Assembly: GCA_965373045.1 (NCBI GenBank) | Contig: CBDVEQ010000010.1 | Span: 1-28,621 of the forward strand | Direction: 5' to 3' | Length of the DNA stretch: 28,621 nucleotides | From: DAOVDI01 sp965373045 | GTDB lineage: Bacteria > Acidobacteriota > Aminicenantia > Aminicenantales > Aminicenantaceae | Shown here: positions 7,637-18,136 of the stretch, in pieces | How the letters are laid out: the number at the start of each line of letters is the position of its first letter | How positions within the stretch are numbered: position 1 is the stretch's first letter | Position numbers and translations under genes: made by a program | The notes under the pieces: generated by a model | What the model was told of the DNA's origin: nothing | Seen by the model: the letters and a program-made list of their open reading frames with translations, nothing else | Database searches by the model: none

Positions 7637-10600
7637 TGGATATCAGGCATATGAGAGATGATCAGTCAAAGATAAACTTTGACCGTGTAAAAATCAATAT
7701 TGCTTCACCGGAAAAGATCAAAAGCTGGTCCTGGGGAGAAGTGATTAAGCCTGAAACCATTAACTATAGAACATTCAAACCTGAAAAGGATGGGCTTTTT
7801 TGTGCTAAAATTTTTGGCCCCATAAACGACTACGAATGCCTTTGCGGTAAATACAAACGCATGAAATACAGAGGTATTATCTGTGAGCGGTGCGGAGTTG
7901 AGGTTACACGCTCCAAGGTCAGGCGCGAGCGTATGGGACATATCAAATTGGCTTCACCGGTTGCACACATATGGTTTTTTAAAGGAATACCCAGCCGGAT
8001 CGGGCTTGTCCTGGACATGTCCATCAAAGACCTGGAAAAGGTACTTTATTTTGAATCCTATATCGTTATTGATCCCGAGGAGTCATCTCTGCACGAAAAG
8101 CAGCTTTTAACAGAGGAGGAATTTAAAGAAGCCCAATCAGAGTATGGAGACTCCTTCCAGGTCCTGATCGGTGCCGAAGCAATAAAAAAGCTTCTGAAGA
8201 AGATCGACATTAATAAAGAATCTGTTTCTCTGCGCAAACTTATGAAGACAGAAACTTCCCAGCAGAGAAGATTACGCCATGCCAAACGACTTCGAATCTT
8301 CAAGGGCCTTAAAAAATCCGGAAACCGTCCGGAGTGGATGATCCTGGATGTTATTCCCATCATTCCACCGGACCTGAGACCCCTGGTTCGGCTGGATGGC
8401 GGGCGTTTTGCCACTTCAGATCTGAATGATCTATACCGCAGGGTCATCAACCGCAACAACCGGCTTAAAAAACTCATGGAGCTAAGAGCGCCTGAGCTCA
8501 TCATCCGGAACGAAAAAAGGATGCTTCAGGAAGCCGTGGATGCTCTGTTTGATAATGGTAAGCGGGGCCGGGTTCATCTTGGAGCTAACAGGAGGCCGCT
8601 GAAGTCTCTGAGCGAAGCGCTCCGGGGAAAGCAGGGCCGGTTCCGGCAGAACCTGCTTGGGAAGCGGGTTGATTATTCCGGCCGGTCGGTTATTGTGGTT
8701 GGTCCTGAACTGAAATTGCATCAATGCGGTCTTCCCAAAAAGATGGCTCTTGAGCTCTTCAAGCCATTCATCTTTCACAAACTGGAAAAAGAAGGACTTG
8801 TTCCCAGCATAAAGATTGCCAGAGAATGGCACGAGCAGGAGCGTCCCGAGGTCTGGGATTTTCTGGAGGAAGTGGTTAAAGAACATCCCATACTGCTGAA
8901 TAGAGCCCCGACTCTTCACCGTCTGGGTATTCAGGCCTTTGAACCTCTTTTGGTGGAAGGGAAAGCTATTCAGATCCATCCGCTTGTCTGCGCAGCGTTT
9001 AATGCTGACTTCGACGGTGATCAGATGGCTGTTCATGTCCCGCTTTCCGTAGAAGCCCAGGTTGAGGCGCAGACACTGATGCTTTCGACAACGAATCTTC
9101 TCTCTCCAGCCAATGGACGTCCTTTGGCCATCCCGAGCCAGGATATGGTCCTTGGATGTTATTATCTTACATTGGAGAAAAAAGGGGAGAAAGGTGAGGG
9201 CCGGATCTTTGCATCAGAAGACGAGGTTCTTCTGGCCTATGAAAACAAGGAGTTAGGCCTTCATTCTCAGGTCAAAGTTCGGTTCACCGGACGGTTCATG
9301 AATCTGTCCTCCTATTATGATGATCAGGCTATCCTGTCCTGTCCGGTCAAAGACATCGAATACGGTCTGGTCAAGACCACTGCCGGCCGGATCACCATGA
9401 ACGCGATCCTTCCGGAAGGGATCCCTTTTATCAACGGCATATTGAGAAAAAAGGGAATAGAAAATCTCGTCTATTACACCTATCTAAATGTGGGATTGAA
9501 ACCTACTATCAGTGCCCTGGACAGCATGAAAGAACTTGGTTTCAAATATGCGACTCAGGCTGGATTTTCCTTGGGAATTGATGATTTTGTCATCCCGAAA
9601 GAGAAGTATAAACTGGTCGACAAAGCACAGAAAAATGTGCAGAAGATCGAGGATAATTACCGTGACGGAAAAATTCCTGCAGGAGAACGGTTTAACAGGG
9701 TTGTTGAGATCTGGAATGAACTGACGGAAAAAGTATCCGGTGCGATGATCGATCAGATGCGCCAACAGAGTTTTGAAGGGGGAGAGCTAAATCCGCTCTT
9801 CGTCATGGCGGATTCAGGCTCCAGGGGAAACAAGCAGCAGATACGTCAGCTGGCAGGTATGAGGGGGTTGATGAGCAAGCCGTCCGGCGAGATAATTGAG
9901 ACACCGATCATTTCCAATCTTCGGGAAGGCCTGAACGTTATCCAATACTTCATCTCCACACATGGTGCCAGGAAGGGATTGGCGGATACTGCGCTCAAAA
10001 CAGCAAACTCCGGGTATCTGACGCGGAAGCTGGTCGATGTGGGGCAGGAAGTCATTATCGATGAGCATGACTGCGGTACTCTGAAGGGGGTTAATGTTTC
10101 AGCGATCGTTGAGAATGGGGAGTTGATCGAACCGTTTGTTGACAGGATCATGGGCCGAACATCTCTGGAGCGGGTGCTTCACCCGGATACCAATGAAGTC
10201 ATTGTGGATATGAATGAGGATATCACCGAGGAGATCGCCCAGAAATTTGAGGAACTTGGGATCGGGCGGGTTAGGATCAGATCGCTTCTCACCTGTGAGT
10301 CTAAGAAGGGCGTCTGCCAGCTGTGTTATGGACGTGACATGGCCAAAGGTAAAATGATCGAACTGGGTGAGGCGGTCGGTATTGTAGCTGCCCAGTCCAT
10401 TGGAGAGCCTGGTACTCAGCTGACCATGAGAACATTCCATATAGGCGGTATCGCTATGCGTGGTGCAGAAAAGTCCAAATTGGAAACCAAATATGATGGT
10501 GTGATTAGATTTGACAATCTGCTATACGTAGTCGATAGTGAGGGGAAGTTGGTCGTTGTGAACAGAAATGCCAATATCGCCATCCAGGATCAACGCGGCC

Positions 10601-11793
10601 GTGAGGTGGAGCATTATCAGGTTCCTTACGGTGCTAAGGTCCTGGTCAAGAATGGGGAAAAAGTTAAAGCCCGGCAGCAATTTGCTGAGTGGGATCCATT
10701 CAGTTCTTTTATCCTGACAGAAAATTCCGGTACTGTTCATTTTTTTGATGTGGTCAAAGACATTACTATGGAGGCGGTCCAGGACGAGTTTACGGGCCTT
10801 ATTACTCAGGTTATCACTGATCCAAAGGATGAAAAACTTCAGCCGCGGGTCGAAATAATGGATGCCAAGAAAAAGGATGAAAACGGAAAACCCGTCATGC
10901 TGAAACGCTATTTTCTGCCGTCCGGTGCTAATTTGGAAGTCAAAAACGGGGACAAGGTGAGTTCTGGAGATATTCTTGCCAAGATCCCGCGTGAAGCAGC
11001 CAGAACTAAGGACATCACAGGTGGTCTTCCCAGAGCTGAAGAGCTTTTTGAAGCCAGACGGCCAAAAGTGCCTGCCGTGATCTCCGAGATTGACGGAATG
11101 GTCAAATTTGGAGGGTTGATCAGAGGCCATCGTAAGCTTACGGTCCATAATGAACGAGGCGGAGAAAAGGAATATTTTATTCCTAAAGGTGCTCATATCA
11201 GTGTTGGCGAGGGCGAAAAGGTCAGGGCTGGTGATGCATTGATGGACGGACCTGTCAATCCACATGATATATTAAAAGTTCTTGGTGAAAAGGAACTGGC
11301 AGAATACCTGCTCAGGGAAGTACAGGAGGTCTACCGGCTTCAGGGTGTTGCTATCAATGACAAGCACATTGAGGTTATCATCAGGCAGATGCTCCGTTGG
11401 GTCAAGGTTGAAGAGGTAGGAGACACGGATTTTCTGGTGGACGAGCAGGTTGACAAGTTCATATTCCAGGAAGAAAATGAGAAAATCATTGAAGACAGCA
11501 GACAGCCTGCTAAGGCACGGCCACTCCTTCTTGGAATCACAAAAAGCGCTTTAAGCACAGATAGTTTTATTGCAGCGGCGTCCTTTCAGGAAACAACACG
11601 AGTCCTGACCGAAGCAAGCCTCTACGGCAAAGTCGACAATTTGAAACGATTAAAAGAAAATATAATAATGGGCCGGTTGATACCGGCAGGAACTGGATAC
11701 AAATTCTATCGTGATGTAGAGTTGGAGGAGGAAAAAGAAAAGAAAATCGGGGATGAAATCGGAGACGAGATTGATGCTCAACAACCCAGTTAG
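7636..11793 (+). CDS. rpoC: DNA-directed RNA polymerase subunit beta'
   Basis: A 1385-residue beta' subunit. The N-terminal zinc-binding domain uses C68, C70, C83, C86. The catalytic magnesium motif NADFDGDQ has D458, D460, D462. The second zinc site is C813, C887, C894, C897, nearly the E. coli numbering. The bridge helix and trigger loop region follow ([20 protein letters not shown], then [21 protein letters not shown]). After FHIGG comes a long beta-rich insertion (about residues 935-1110) like the E. coli insertion in the trigger loop, typical of Gram-negative lineages. The C-terminus [17 protein letters not shown] is standard, with an acidic tail. It starts within the rpoB stop (TAATG), so the two subunits are translationally coupled. 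Confidence 0.98.
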   Translation: MDIRHMRDDQSKINFDRVKINIASPEKIKSWSWGEVIKPETINYRTFKPEKDGLFCAKIFGPINDYECLCGKYKRMKYRGIICERCGVEVTRSKVRRERMGHIKLASPVAHIWFFKGIPSRIGLVLDMSIKDLEKVLYFESYIVIDPEESSLHEKQLLTEEEFKEAQSEYGDSFQVLIGAEAIKKLLKKIDINKESVSLRKLMKTETSQQRRLRHAKRLRIFKGLKKSGNRPEWMILDVIPIIPPDLRPLVRLDGGRFATSDLNDLYRRVINRNNRLKKLMELRAPELIIRNEKRMLQEAVDALFDNGKRGRVHLGANRRPLKSLSEALRGKQGRFRQNLLGKRVDYSGRSVIVVGPELKLHQCGLPKKMALELFKPFIFHKLEKEGLVPSIKIAREWHEQERPEVWDFLEEVVKEHPILLNRAPTLHRLGIQAFEPLLVEGKAIQIHPLVCAAFNADFDGDQMAVHVPLSVEAQVEAQTLMLSTTNLLSPANGRPLAIPSQDMVLGCYYLTLEKKGEKGEGRIFASEDEVLLAYENKELGLHSQVKVRFTGRFMNLSSYYDDQAILSCPVKDIEYGLVKTTAGRITMNAILPEGIPFINGILRKKGIENLVYYTYLNVGLKPTISALDSMKELGFKYATQAGFSLGIDDFVIPKEKYKLVDKAQKNVQKIEDNYRDGKIPAGERFNRVVEIWNELTEKVSGAMIDQMRQQSFEGGELNPLFVMADSGSRGNKQQIRQLAGMRGLMSKPSGEIIETPIISNLREGLNVIQYFISTHGARKGLADTALKTANSGYLTRKLVDVGQEVIIDEHDCGTLKGVNVSAIVENGELIEPFVDRIMGRTSLERVLHPDTNEVIVDMNEDITEEIAQKFEELGIGRVRIRSLLTCESKKGVCQLCYGRDMAKGKMIELGEAVGIVAAQSIGEPGTQLTMRTFHIGGIAMRGAEKSKLETKYDGVIRFDNLLYVVDSEGKLVVVNRNANIAIQDQRGREVEHYQVPYGAKVLVKNGEKVKARQQFAEWDPFSSFILTENSGTVHFFDVVKDITMEAVQDEFTGLITQVITDPKDEKLQPRVEIMDAKKKDENGKPVMLKRYFLPSGANLEVKNGDKVSSGDILAKIPREAARTKDITGGLPRAEELFEARRPKVPAVISEIDGMVKFGGLIRGHRKLTVHNERGGEKEYFIPKGAHISVGEGEKVRAGDALMDGPVNPHDILKVLGEKELAEYLLREVQEVYRLQGVAINDKHIEVIIRQMLRWVKVEEVGDTDFLVDEQVDKFIFQEENEKIIEDSRQPAKARPLLLGITKSALSTDSFIAAASFQETTRVLTEASLYGKVDNLKRLKENIIMGRLIPAGTGYKFYRDVELEEEKEKKIGDEIGDEIDAQQPS

Positions 11794-11807
11794 AATTTTG
11801 TCTAACT
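11788..11807 (+). terminator. Small hairpin over the rpoC stop codon (weak terminator or processing site)
   Basis: AGTTAGA (11788-11794) and TCTAACT (11801-11807) form a perfect seven-pair inverted repeat with a six-base loop, including the rpoC TAG stop. The stem is AT-rich and is followed by CCCTTTAT rather than a run of T, so it is a poor intrinsic terminator. It may attenuate, pause or mark an mRNA end before the downstream promoter. Confidence 0.4.
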
Positions 11808-11819
11808 CCCTTTATATTC

Positions 11820-11848
11820 TTGACATACGGAAGTGATTTTGCTAATAT
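11820..11848 (+). promoter_or_regulatory. Sigma-70 type promoter for the str/S10/spc genes
   Basis: TTGACA (11820-11825) matches the -35 consensus completely. A 17-base spacer separates it from TAATAT (11843-11848), which matches five of six -10 positions, and TGC directly upstream supplies an extended -10. The start of transcription would be near 11855, giving a leader of about 70 bases before rpsL. It stands in the largest gap of the window and faces rpsL, so it probably drives the str genes and, as no strong terminator follows, the S10 and spc genes as well. Confidence 0.8.
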
Positions 11849-11910
11849 CCCTTCATTCGTTTCGACGATTTTATGGATTTGAGTGGAGCCAAGAAGACAC
11901 GTTTAATAAT

Positions 11911-11916
11911 AGGAGA
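11911..11916 (+). promoter_or_regulatory. Shine-Dalgarno sequence that fixes the rpsL TTG start
   Basis: AGGAGA lies eight bases (from AGGAG) before the TTG at 11924. The upstream in-frame ATG at 11873 has no such site. It supports the unusual TTG initiation of S12. Confidence 0.75.
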
Positions 11917-11923
11917 AAGTTTA

Positions 11924-12313
11924 TTGCCAACAGTTAATCAGTTAGTCCGGAAGGGCAGAGTAACAAAAAGAGAAAAAAGTAAGTCTCCTGCCCTGGAAAG
12001 TTGTCCGCAGAAGAGGGGAGTTTGTACTCGTGTTTTTACAACTACGCCGAAAAAACCGAACTCCGCCATGAGAAAAGTAGCAAGAATCAGGTTAACAAAT
12101 AATATCGAAGTAACCGGATACATCCCGGGTGAAGGGCACAGCCTCCAGGAACATTCTATTGTGATGATCAGAGGAGGACGGGTCAAAGATCTGCCCGGAG
12201 TCCGGTATCATGTCATTCGGGGAACATTGGACTGTGAAGGCGTCCAGGAGAGAATGAGGGGAAGATCCAAGTACGGCAGTAAACGTCAGAAAGAGAAGAA
12301 GATAGCAGGATAG
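11924..12313 (+). CDS. rpsL: 30S ribosomal protein S12
   Basis: A 129-residue decoding-centre protein starting at TTG 11924, giving the canonical [12 protein letters not shown]. The frame is open back to an ATG at 11873, but that 17-residue extension is not family-like and has no ribosome site. The streptomycin/accuracy loop [11 protein letters not shown] (residues 41-51) and [10 protein letters not shown] are wild-type in pattern. S12 contacts the codon-anticodon helix and EF-Tu/EF-G. It is the first gene after a strong promoter and lies 17 bases before rpsG, too short a gap for the S7-binding operator known between these genes in E. coli. Confidence 0.96.
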   Translation: MPTVNQLVRKGRVTKREKSKSPALESCPQKRGVCTRVFTTTPKKPNSAMRKVARIRLTNNIEVTGYIPGEGHSLQEHSIVMIRGGRVKDLPGVRYHVIRGTLDCEGVQERMRGRSKYGSKRQKEKKIAG

Positions 12314-12330
12314 AGATTTAGGAGAGACAA

Positions 12331-12801
12331 ATGCCCCGTCGTAGAATCATCAAGAAGAAGAAACTTAAACCCGACCATGTTTACAGCAGTACGCTTATTT
12401 CCAAGATCATTAACTTGATCATGAAAAAAGGAAAGAAGAGTGTGGCGCAAAAAATCTTGTACGGCTCCATGGACAAGATCAAAGAAAAAGTACATGAAGA
12501 CCCGCTGAAGATCTATGAGAAGGCGATTGAGAATGTCCGACCCCTGCTCGAGACCAAATCAAGAAGGGTCGGTGGAGCGACCTACCAGGTTCCCATTGAG
12601 GTTCCTATTAACCGTTCCACGACTCTTGCCATACGTTGGATATTGAAGTTTTCGCGTGATCGGGCGGGCAAAAGCATGGTTGATAAATTAACCGCCGAAA
12701 TCCTTGATGCTGTGAACCATCGGGGTGGAGCTATAAAAAAAAGAGAAGATACCCATAGGATGGCAGAAGCCAACAGAGCTTTTGCTCATTATAGGTGGTA
12801 G
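12331..12801 (+). CDS. rpsG: 30S ribosomal protein S7
   Basis: A 156-residue protein of normal length (MPRRRIIKKKKLKPD at the start, RMAEANRAFAHYRW at the end). It has the conserved RRVGGATYQVPIEV segment near residues 78-91. S7 binds the 3' major domain of 16S rRNA and starts assembly of the small-subunit head; it also contacts E-site tRNA. The ATG follows AGGAGAGACAA. It is followed by a 51-base gap to fusA. Confidence 0.98.
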   Translation: MPRRRIIKKKKLKPDHVYSSTLISKIINLIMKKGKKSVAQKILYGSMDKIKEKVHEDPLKIYEKAIENVRPLLETKSRRVGGATYQVPIEVPINRSTTLAIRWILKFSRDRAGKSMVDKLTAEILDAVNHRGGAIKKREDTHRMAEANRAFAHYRW

Positions 12802-12852
12802 TTTTTCTTGTGTTGAGCCAATTTATTAGGAAAGAAATGGAGAGATATTTTA

Positions 12853-14943
12853 GTGCGAAAGCAGCCGGTAGAGCGACTTCGAAACATCGGTATTCTGGCA
12901 CATATCGATGCAGGAAAAACCACCACAACAGAGCGCATCCTGTTTTACTCCGGTATCACGCACAAGATCGGAGAGGTAGATGACGGTACTGCGGTCATGG
13001 ACTGGATGGCTCAGGAACAAGAGCGCGGCATAACGATTACGTCGGCCGCAACAACCTGTTACTGGAACAACCATCAGATCAACATCATCGATACCCCGGG
13101 TCATGTTGATTTTACGGTTGAGGTCGAACGTTCATTACGAATATTAGACGGGGCGATAGTTATCCTCTGCGGCGTAGGAGGTGTAGAGGCACAGACCGAG
13201 ACGGTCTGGCGCCAGGCCGATTGCTACAAGGTCCCGAGGATAGTTTACGTCAACAAGCTTGATCGAATTGGCGCGGATCCGGAGATGGCTGTGAAGGCAT
13301 TAAAGGAGAGACTTGGTGCCGATCCGCTGGTCGTTCAGATGCCCATAGGGCTGGAAGACAGCTTTCAGGGCGTGATCGACCTTATTCAAATGAAGGAGAT
13401 CGATTGGGGTCAAGATTTATTAGGAACTGAGTACGAAGTAAAAGAAATTTCTCAGAAGTATAGGGAAAACACCCTGCAAAAGAGAAATACAATGTTAGAG
13501 AAATTAAGTGATGTAGACGACTCTTTGATGGAAAAATACCTCAATGAAGAGGATATTTCCAGCAAAGATATCAAAAAAGCGATCCGCAAGGGAACGATAG
13601 GTCTAAATTTTATACCTGTCCTGATGGGGGCTTCTTTTAAGAATAAGGGTGTTCATCCCCTGATGGACGCAGTGGTGGATTATCTGCCTTCCCCTATTGA
13701 TATTCCCCCTGTGCAGGGTTATCATCCGGCCAATGGGAGAGAAGAGTTCAGAAAAGCTTCGGATGAAGAGCCTTTTTCTGCGTTAGTCTTCAAGATCATG
13801 AACGATTCCTATGTTGGATCCCTTTCCTTCATTCGTGTCTATTCCGGAAAAGTCAAAAGTGGTTCTGTCGTCTTCAATTCAACCAGGGAGAAGGACGAGC
13901 GAATCAACCGTCTCCTGATCATGCATTCCAATAAACGTAAAGAGGTCCAGGAAGTCTATGCTGGAGAAATTGCGGCAGTGAGTGCCATGAAAGATGTTTC
14001 CACAGGGGATACGCTCTGCCTCCGAAATCTGCCCATTGTCCTGGAATCCATAAAATTCCCAGAACCTGTTGTTTCAGCCCACATCGAACCAAGATTTCGA
14101 ACAGAACATCAGAAACTGTCCGAAATACTGAAGAAGTTATCTAAAGAAGATCCTACTTTCAAGGTGAAACTGGATACCATGACAGGCCAGACTTTGGTCT
14201 ATGGTATGGGCGAGCTTCATTTGGAGGTCCTGCTGGAGCGGATGAAACGGGAATTCGGGGTTCAGGCAAGGCTGGGGAAACCCCAGGTCTTCTATAAAGA
14301 AACGATCACGACATCCGCGGCTGGAGAAGGCAAGTACATCAAACAAGTGACGGGAAAGAATTTCTACGGGCACTGCAGTATTTATATCGAGACGCTTGAA
14401 AGAGGCAAGGGATTCGAATTTGTCAATCAGGCGGATGAAAAATCGATCCCCAATGAGTATGTTTACCCTGTAGAACAGGGAATTCAAGAAGCTATGGAAA
14501 TGGGGATACTTGCTGGGTTCACCATGGTTGACTTGAAAGCAACTCTGGTTGATGGTTCTTTTGATGAAGAGGATTCTTCTTCGCTCGCTTTTAAGATCGC
14601 TGGTTCATTCGCGTTTAAAGATGCAGCGGCCAAGGCCCAGCCGGTGATCTTGGAGCCTGGCATGAGTTTGGTGGTTGTATCTCCAGAAGAATATACTGGG
14701 GATATTGTCAGTGATATCAATGCAAGACGTGGAAAGATAGAAGAGATGTCTTTCCGAGGCGGTTCCCGGGTGATCAAAGCCATCGTTCCACTGGAAGAGA
14801 TGTTTGGCTATGCCACTGCCCTGAGAACGTTAACTCAGGGAAGGGGTGTGTTTTCAATGGAGTTTTTCCGCTATGAGCCGACACCGGCTGCAGTAAAGGA
14901 AAAAATCATTGCAAAAATTGAGGGAAGGATTCCCATTCAATAA
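12853..14943 (+). CDS. fusA: Elongation factor G (divergent domain IV tip)
   Basis: A 696-residue translocase GTPase starting with GTG after GGAGAGATATTTTA. G motifs are AHIDAGKTT (16-24), DTPGH (80-84) and NKLD (134-137). Domain III has [17 protein letters not shown] and [10 protein letters not shown]; the C-terminal domain has [17 protein letters not shown]. Domain IV, which enters the decoding centre, is unusual: the family loop QTGGRGQYGH reads Q498-V-T-G-K-N-F-Y-G-H, and the tip His of the DGSYH motif (E. coli H583, T. thermophilus H573) is Asp571. Lengths are unchanged, so alignment is clear. Position between rpsG and tuf fits the main EF-G, but sequence hints at a specialised or compensated factor. 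Confidence 0.95.
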   Translation: MRKQPVERLRNIGILAHIDAGKTTTTERILFYSGITHKIGEVDDGTAVMDWMAQEQERGITITSAATTCYWNNHQINIIDTPGHVDFTVEVERSLRILDGAIVILCGVGGVEAQTETVWRQADCYKVPRIVYVNKLDRIGADPEMAVKALKERLGADPLVVQMPIGLEDSFQGVIDLIQMKEIDWGQDLLGTEYEVKEISQKYRENTLQKRNTMLEKLSDVDDSLMEKYLNEEDISSKDIKKAIRKGTIGLNFIPVLMGASFKNKGVHPLMDAVVDYLPSPIDIPPVQGYHPANGREEFRKASDEEPFSALVFKIMNDSYVGSLSFIRVYSGKVKSGSVVFNSTREKDERINRLLIMHSNKRKEVQEVYAGEIAAVSAMKDVSTGDTLCLRNLPIVLESIKFPEPVVSAHIEPRFRTEHQKLSEILKKLSKEDPTFKVKLDTMTGQTLVYGMGELHLEVLLERMKREFGVQARLGKPQVFYKETITTSAAGEGKYIKQVTGKNFYGHCSIYIETLERGKGFEFVNQADEKSIPNEYVYPVEQGIQEAMEMGILAGFTMVDLKATLVDGSFDEEDSSSLAFKIAGSFAFKDAAAKAQPVILEPGMSLVVVSPEEYTGDIVSDINARRGKIEEMSFRGGSRVIKAIVPLEEMFGYATALRTLTQGRGVFSMEFFRYEPTPAAVKEKIIAKIEGRIPIQ

Positions 14944-14993
14944 TAAAGATGAAAAATAACAGGTAGGGAATGCCAATAGATAGGAGGTAAGGA

Positions 14994-16193
14994 ATGGCAA
15001 AGGAAAAGTTTGAAAGATCTAAACCGCATTTAAACGTAGGAACGATTGGGCATGTTGACCACGGGAAGACGACTTTAACGGCAGCGATCACAAAGGTGCT
15101 GAACAAGAAGTATGGGAAGGTGGATTTTATCGAATACGATCAGATCGACAATGCGCCTGAGGAGAAGGAAAGAGGTTTAACGATCCAGATTGCGCACATC
15201 GAGTACGAGACACCTAACCGGCATTATGCGCACATTGACTGTCCTGGTCATGCTGACTATATCAAGAACATGATCACTGGTGCGGCGCAGATGGATGGCG
15301 CTATACTGGTTGTTGCGGCTGATGATGGACCGATGCCGCAGACGCGTGAGCACATCCTGTTGGCGAGACAGGTGAATGTGCCTGCGATCGTGGTGTACAT
15401 GAACAAGATCGACTTGGTGGATGATCCTGAGATCCTGGACCTGGTTGAGTTGGAAGTGCGGGAGCTGCTTACAAAGTATGAGTTTCCGGGGGACGACATT
15501 CCTGTTATTCGGGGCAGTGCACTGAAGTCGCTTGAGACGGACGGCGATCCTGAGAACGAATGGAACAAGTCGATCATAGAATTGACGGAAGTGGTTGACA
15601 GCTTCATTCCTGAGCCGACTAGGATCACGGACAAACCGTTCTTGATGCCGGTAGAGGACATTTTTTCGATAAGCGGCCGTGGCACGGTTGTGACGGGCCG
15701 GATTGAAAGAGGGATTATCAAGACCGGCGAAGAGGTCGAGATCGTTGGATTTGGTGAGACACGCAAGAGAGTAGTGACAGGCGTTGAGATGTTCCGCAAG
15801 ATTCTGGATGAAGGGATGGCGGGAGACAATGTTGGGATTCTCTTGAGAGGCACGGATAAGGATGAAGTGGAACGAGGCATGGTGTTGGCGAAACCTGGAT
15901 CGATCATGCCGCACAAGAAGTTCAAAGCAGAGGTTTATGCTTTGAAGAAAGAGGAAGGCGGGCGTCACACGCCGTTTTTCTCCGGATACAGGCCCCAGTT
16001 TTACTTCTCAACGACAGATGTGACGGGATCGGTGATACTGGCGAAGGGTGTAGAGATGGTCATGCCCGGCGATAACACCAGTATTGAGATCCAACTGATC
16101 ACTGAAGTAGCCATGGAAAAGGGACAGCGGTTTGCCATTCGTGAGGGCAGCCGGACTGTCGGAGCAGGATCCGTTATAGAGATTATCGAGTAA
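14994..16193 (+). CDS. tuf: Elongation factor Tu (complete second copy)
   Basis: A 399-residue GTPase that carries aminoacyl-tRNA to the ribosome. G1 is GHVDHGKT (19-26), switch I holds [14 protein letters not shown] with T63, G3 is DCPGH (82-86, with catalytic H86) and G4 is NKID. Domains II and III follow, ending in VIEIIE. An AGGAGGT-type ribosome site lies just before the ATG. Codon use differs from neighbours: Lys is mostly AAG, and ACG, GCG and GTG are frequent. The 3' end is nearly identical to the partial copy at 1-72, as expected of tuf pairs kept alike by gene conversion. The [17 protein letters not shown] stretch looks Acidobacteriota-like. Confidence 0.98.
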   Translation: MAKEKFERSKPHLNVGTIGHVDHGKTTLTAAITKVLNKKYGKVDFIEYDQIDNAPEEKERGLTIQIAHIEYETPNRHYAHIDCPGHADYIKNMITGAAQMDGAILVVAADDGPMPQTREHILLARQVNVPAIVVYMNKIDLVDDPEILDLVELEVRELLTKYEFPGDDIPVIRGSALKSLETDGDPENEWNKSIIELTEVVDSFIPEPTRITDKPFLMPVEDIFSISGRGTVVTGRIERGIIKTGEEVEIVGFGETRKRVVTGVEMFRKILDEGMAGDNVGILLRGTDKDEVERGMVLAKPGSIMPHKKFKAEVYALKKEEGGRHTPFFSGYRPQFYFSTTDVTGSVILAKGVEMVMPGDNTSIEIQLITEVAMEKGQRFAIREGSRTVGAGSVIEIIE

Positions 16194-16195
16194 CT
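16122..16195 (+). repeat. Direct repeat of tuf 3' end, copy 2
   Basis: Same-strand match to 1-74 with one mismatch at 16177. Downstream of 16195 the two loci differ completely. With over 16 kb of essential genes between them, the pair is also a potential site of recombination. Confidence 0.93.
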
Positions 16196-16238
16196 CTAAG
16201 AAGAAAGCAAGCCGGGCGCGAAAACGAAGGACGAAATA

Positions 16239-16559
16239 ATGGAAAAAATAAGAATCAGACTTCAATCATTTGATCACAGGCTTCTGGATCAATCTGTCAA
16301 AGATATTGTTATTAGAGCAAAAAGAACGGGTGCTGATATCGCTGGGCCGATTCCTTTGCCTACAAGGATCCATAAATTTTGTGTTCTTCGCTCTCCTCAT
16401 GTAGATAAAAAATCAAGAGAACATTTTGAAATGCGGATTCATAAGCGCTTGATCGATATCTTAGAGTACAACAATGAGACTATCGAAGAACTTCAGAAGC
16501 TGGATCTGCCGGCAGGAATCGATGTCGAGATAAAGGCTTTCGGTGCCTCAGGAGAATAA
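16239..16559 (+). CDS. rpsJ: 30S ribosomal protein S10
   Basis: A 106-residue protein, first of the S10 genes, with [19 protein letters not shown] at the start and the conserved GPIPLPT and [21 protein letters not shown] segments. S10 belongs to the small-subunit head and, as NusE, joins NusG and NusB in antitermination complexes. It follows tuf by 45 bases, leaving no room for the long L4-responsive leader of enterobacteria. It is separated from rplC by two bases. Confidence 0.98.
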   Translation: MEKIRIRLQSFDHRLLDQSVKDIVIRAKRTGADIAGPIPLPTRIHKFCVLRSPHVDKKSREHFEMRIHKRLIDILEYNNETIEELQKLDLPAGIDVEIKAFGASGE

Positions 16560-16561
16560 TC

Positions 16562-17218
16562 ATGGTAGAAGGGCTGATTGGAAAAAAAATAGGCATGACT
16601 CAAACCTTTAATGATAAGGGAAATGTCATTCCTGTGACAGTGATAGAAGCGGGCCCATGTACGGTAATTCAGATGAAAACAGTTGAGAAAGATGGTTATT
16701 CTGCGGTTCAGATGGGGCTTGTAGAGGATAAAGAGCAGAAGTCGAACAAACCTATGGCTGGGCATCTGAAAAAGGCGGGAGTAAATGCAGTCAAGATCAT
16801 CAGGGAATTTTATTTTGATGAAGGTAGCGATGTAAAAGAAGGATCCCAATTCTTCGCCGATATTTTTAATGAAGGCGATAAGGTCAGTGTGGTCGGCATA
16901 AGCAAGGGAAAGGGATTTGCAGGAGTTGTAAAACGATGGGGATTCCATGGAGGAAGAAGAACCCATGGATCGATGTTTCACAGGAGACCGGGTTCCACCG
17001 GTGCCTCGGCATACCCTTCACATGTTTTCAAGGGCAAAAAGCTGCCTGGGCATTTGGGAGATGATCGTGTAACAGTGAGAAATCTGAAGGTCATCCAGGT
17101 GGAAAAGGATAAAAATCTCCTTGTTATCAGTGGTGCAGTCCCAGGTGCCAGCGGAGGCTATGTATTGATTAAAAAAGTCGATTTCAACCCCGTCCCGGAA
17201 AAGACAAAAAAAGAGTAA
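16562..17218 (+). CDS. rplC: 50S ribosomal protein L3
   Basis: A 218-residue protein of normal length. It starts [16 protein letters not shown] and has the conserved [15 protein letters not shown] and [25 protein letters not shown] segments (about residues 120-165) that form the loop reaching the peptidyl-transferase centre. L3 is an early assembly protein of the large subunit. AGGAGA at the end of rpsJ serves as its ribosome site, and rplD follows after three bases. Confidence 0.98.
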   Translation: MVEGLIGKKIGMTQTFNDKGNVIPVTVIEAGPCTVIQMKTVEKDGYSAVQMGLVEDKEQKSNKPMAGHLKKAGVNAVKIIREFYFDEGSDVKEGSQFFADIFNEGDKVSVVGISKGKGFAGVVKRWGFHGGRRTHGSMFHRRPGSTGASAYPSHVFKGKKLPGHLGDDRVTVRNLKVIQVEKDKNLLVISGAVPGASGGYVLIKKVDFNPVPEKTKKE

Positions 17219-17221
17219 AAA

Positions 17222-17842
17222 ATGTCAAAAGTTCAAGTATTCGACCAAAGCGGAAAAAAGATAAAAGAAAAGAATGCTCCCAAGGAGATTGCTTCTTATC
17301 CTGTTAAAGAGCACCTGATCTATGAAGCGGTTGTTCAATATCGCGCTAATCAGAGGCAGGGAACCGCGTATACAAAAACACGCGGAAAAGTCAGAGGCGG
17401 CGGCCGCAAACCCTGGAGGCAAAAGGGTACAGGCCGGGCCAGAGCAGGAAGTATCCGGTCTCCACTGTGGAAAAGCGGTGGAACGACCTTTGGTCCTCTG
17501 CCCAAGGATTACTCCCAGAAGCTTCCTAAGAAGGCCAGAAGAAATGCGCTGAAATCGGTTCTTTCCTCTAAGATAGCGGAAAAACAACTGATCATTCTTG
17601 ACTCCTTGGAGCTTAAGGAGCCTAAAACCAAGGAAGCAAAGGATATCTTAAAAGCGCTCAATCTGAATTCCGCGCTTCTGGTGGATCATCATGAAAATAA
17701 AAACCTGTTTCTCTCAATGAGGAACATTCCCAAGGTCAAGGCGGTGGATTACAATCAGGTCAATATCTATGATGTTCTGAATTATAACTGGCTTGTTTTC
17801 ACGGAAAAGGCCTTTGACTCGTTTATGGAGAGATTCAAGTGA
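17222..17842 (+). CDS. rplD: 50S ribosomal protein L4
   Basis: A 206-residue protein. The extended loop lining the exit tunnel is marked by TKTRGKVRGGGRKPWRQKGT and GRARAGSIRSPLWKSGGTTF (about residues 52-90). The globular part follows, with PKKARRNALKSVLS. L4 is an assembly protein and, in enterobacteria, a repressor of this operon; I see no leader for that here. Its TGA stop overlaps the GTG start of rplW by four bases. Confidence 0.97.
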   Translation: MSKVQVFDQSGKKIKEKNAPKEIASYPVKEHLIYEAVVQYRANQRQGTAYTKTRGKVRGGGRKPWRQKGTGRARAGSIRSPLWKSGGTTFGPLPKDYSQKLPKKARRNALKSVLSSKIAEKQLIILDSLELKEPKTKEAKDILKALNLNSALLVDHHENKNLFLSMRNIPKVKAVDYNQVNIYDVLNYNWLVFTEKAFDSFMERFK

Positions 17843-18135
17843 GTAAGGACCCCTATAAGATCATTTTAAGGCCCATCATTACTGAAAAAAGTACGATGCT
17901 CAAGGAAATGAACCGGGAAATCTGCTTTGAAGTTGATCCAAAGGCCAACAAGATCGATATCAGAAAAGCGGTGGAAAAGTTGTTCGATGTAAAAGTGGAA
18001 TGTGTAAAGATCATCAGTAAAAAGGGAAAAACCAGGCGTGTCGGAAGGAATGTCGGGCGGACTAAGGATTGGAAGAAAGCCTATATAAAGCTGAAAGAAG
18101 GCGAAAAAATGATCGAATATTTCGAGGCAGTATAA
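17839..18135 (+). CDS. rplW: 50S ribosomal protein L23
   Basis: A 98-residue protein with GTG start overlapping the rplD stop. [16 protein letters not shown] (residues 7-22) and the [22 protein letters not shown] region (near 64-85) are family hallmarks. L23 sits at the tunnel exit and docks signal recognition particle, trigger factor and the SecYEG channel, two subunits of which are encoded in this window. One base separates it from rplB. Confidence 0.97.
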   Translation: MSKDPYKIILRPIITEKSTMLKEMNREICFEVDPKANKIDIRKAVEKLFDVKVECVKIISKKGKTRRVGRNVGRTKDWKKAYIKLKEGEKMIEYFEAV

Positions 18136-18136
18136 A

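Noticed and set aside
10522..11265. A 247-codon open frame on the minus strand inside rpoC
   Set aside because: It lies wholly antisense to a conserved coding region, the product has no recognisable family features, and many similar antisense frames occur here because of the codon use of the sense genes.
11873..11923. Upstream extension of rpsL from an ATG
   Set aside because: No ribosome site, and S12 homologues begin MPTVNQ, which is encoded from 11924.
12795..12983. A 62-codon plus-strand frame over the rpsG-fusA junction
   Set aside because: It overlaps fusA out of frame and has no family features; the fusA frame is clearly the coding one.
14944..14993. Terminator or promoter between fusA and tuf
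   Set aside because: The 50-base gap has no inverted repeat with a T run and no convincing -35/-10 pair; only a ribosome site is clear.
15177..15968. A 263-codon minus-strand frame and an overlapping 222-codon one inside tuf
   Set aside because: These are antisense shadows of the strongly codon-biased tuf gene; the products are low-complexity and rich in Arg, His or Ser.
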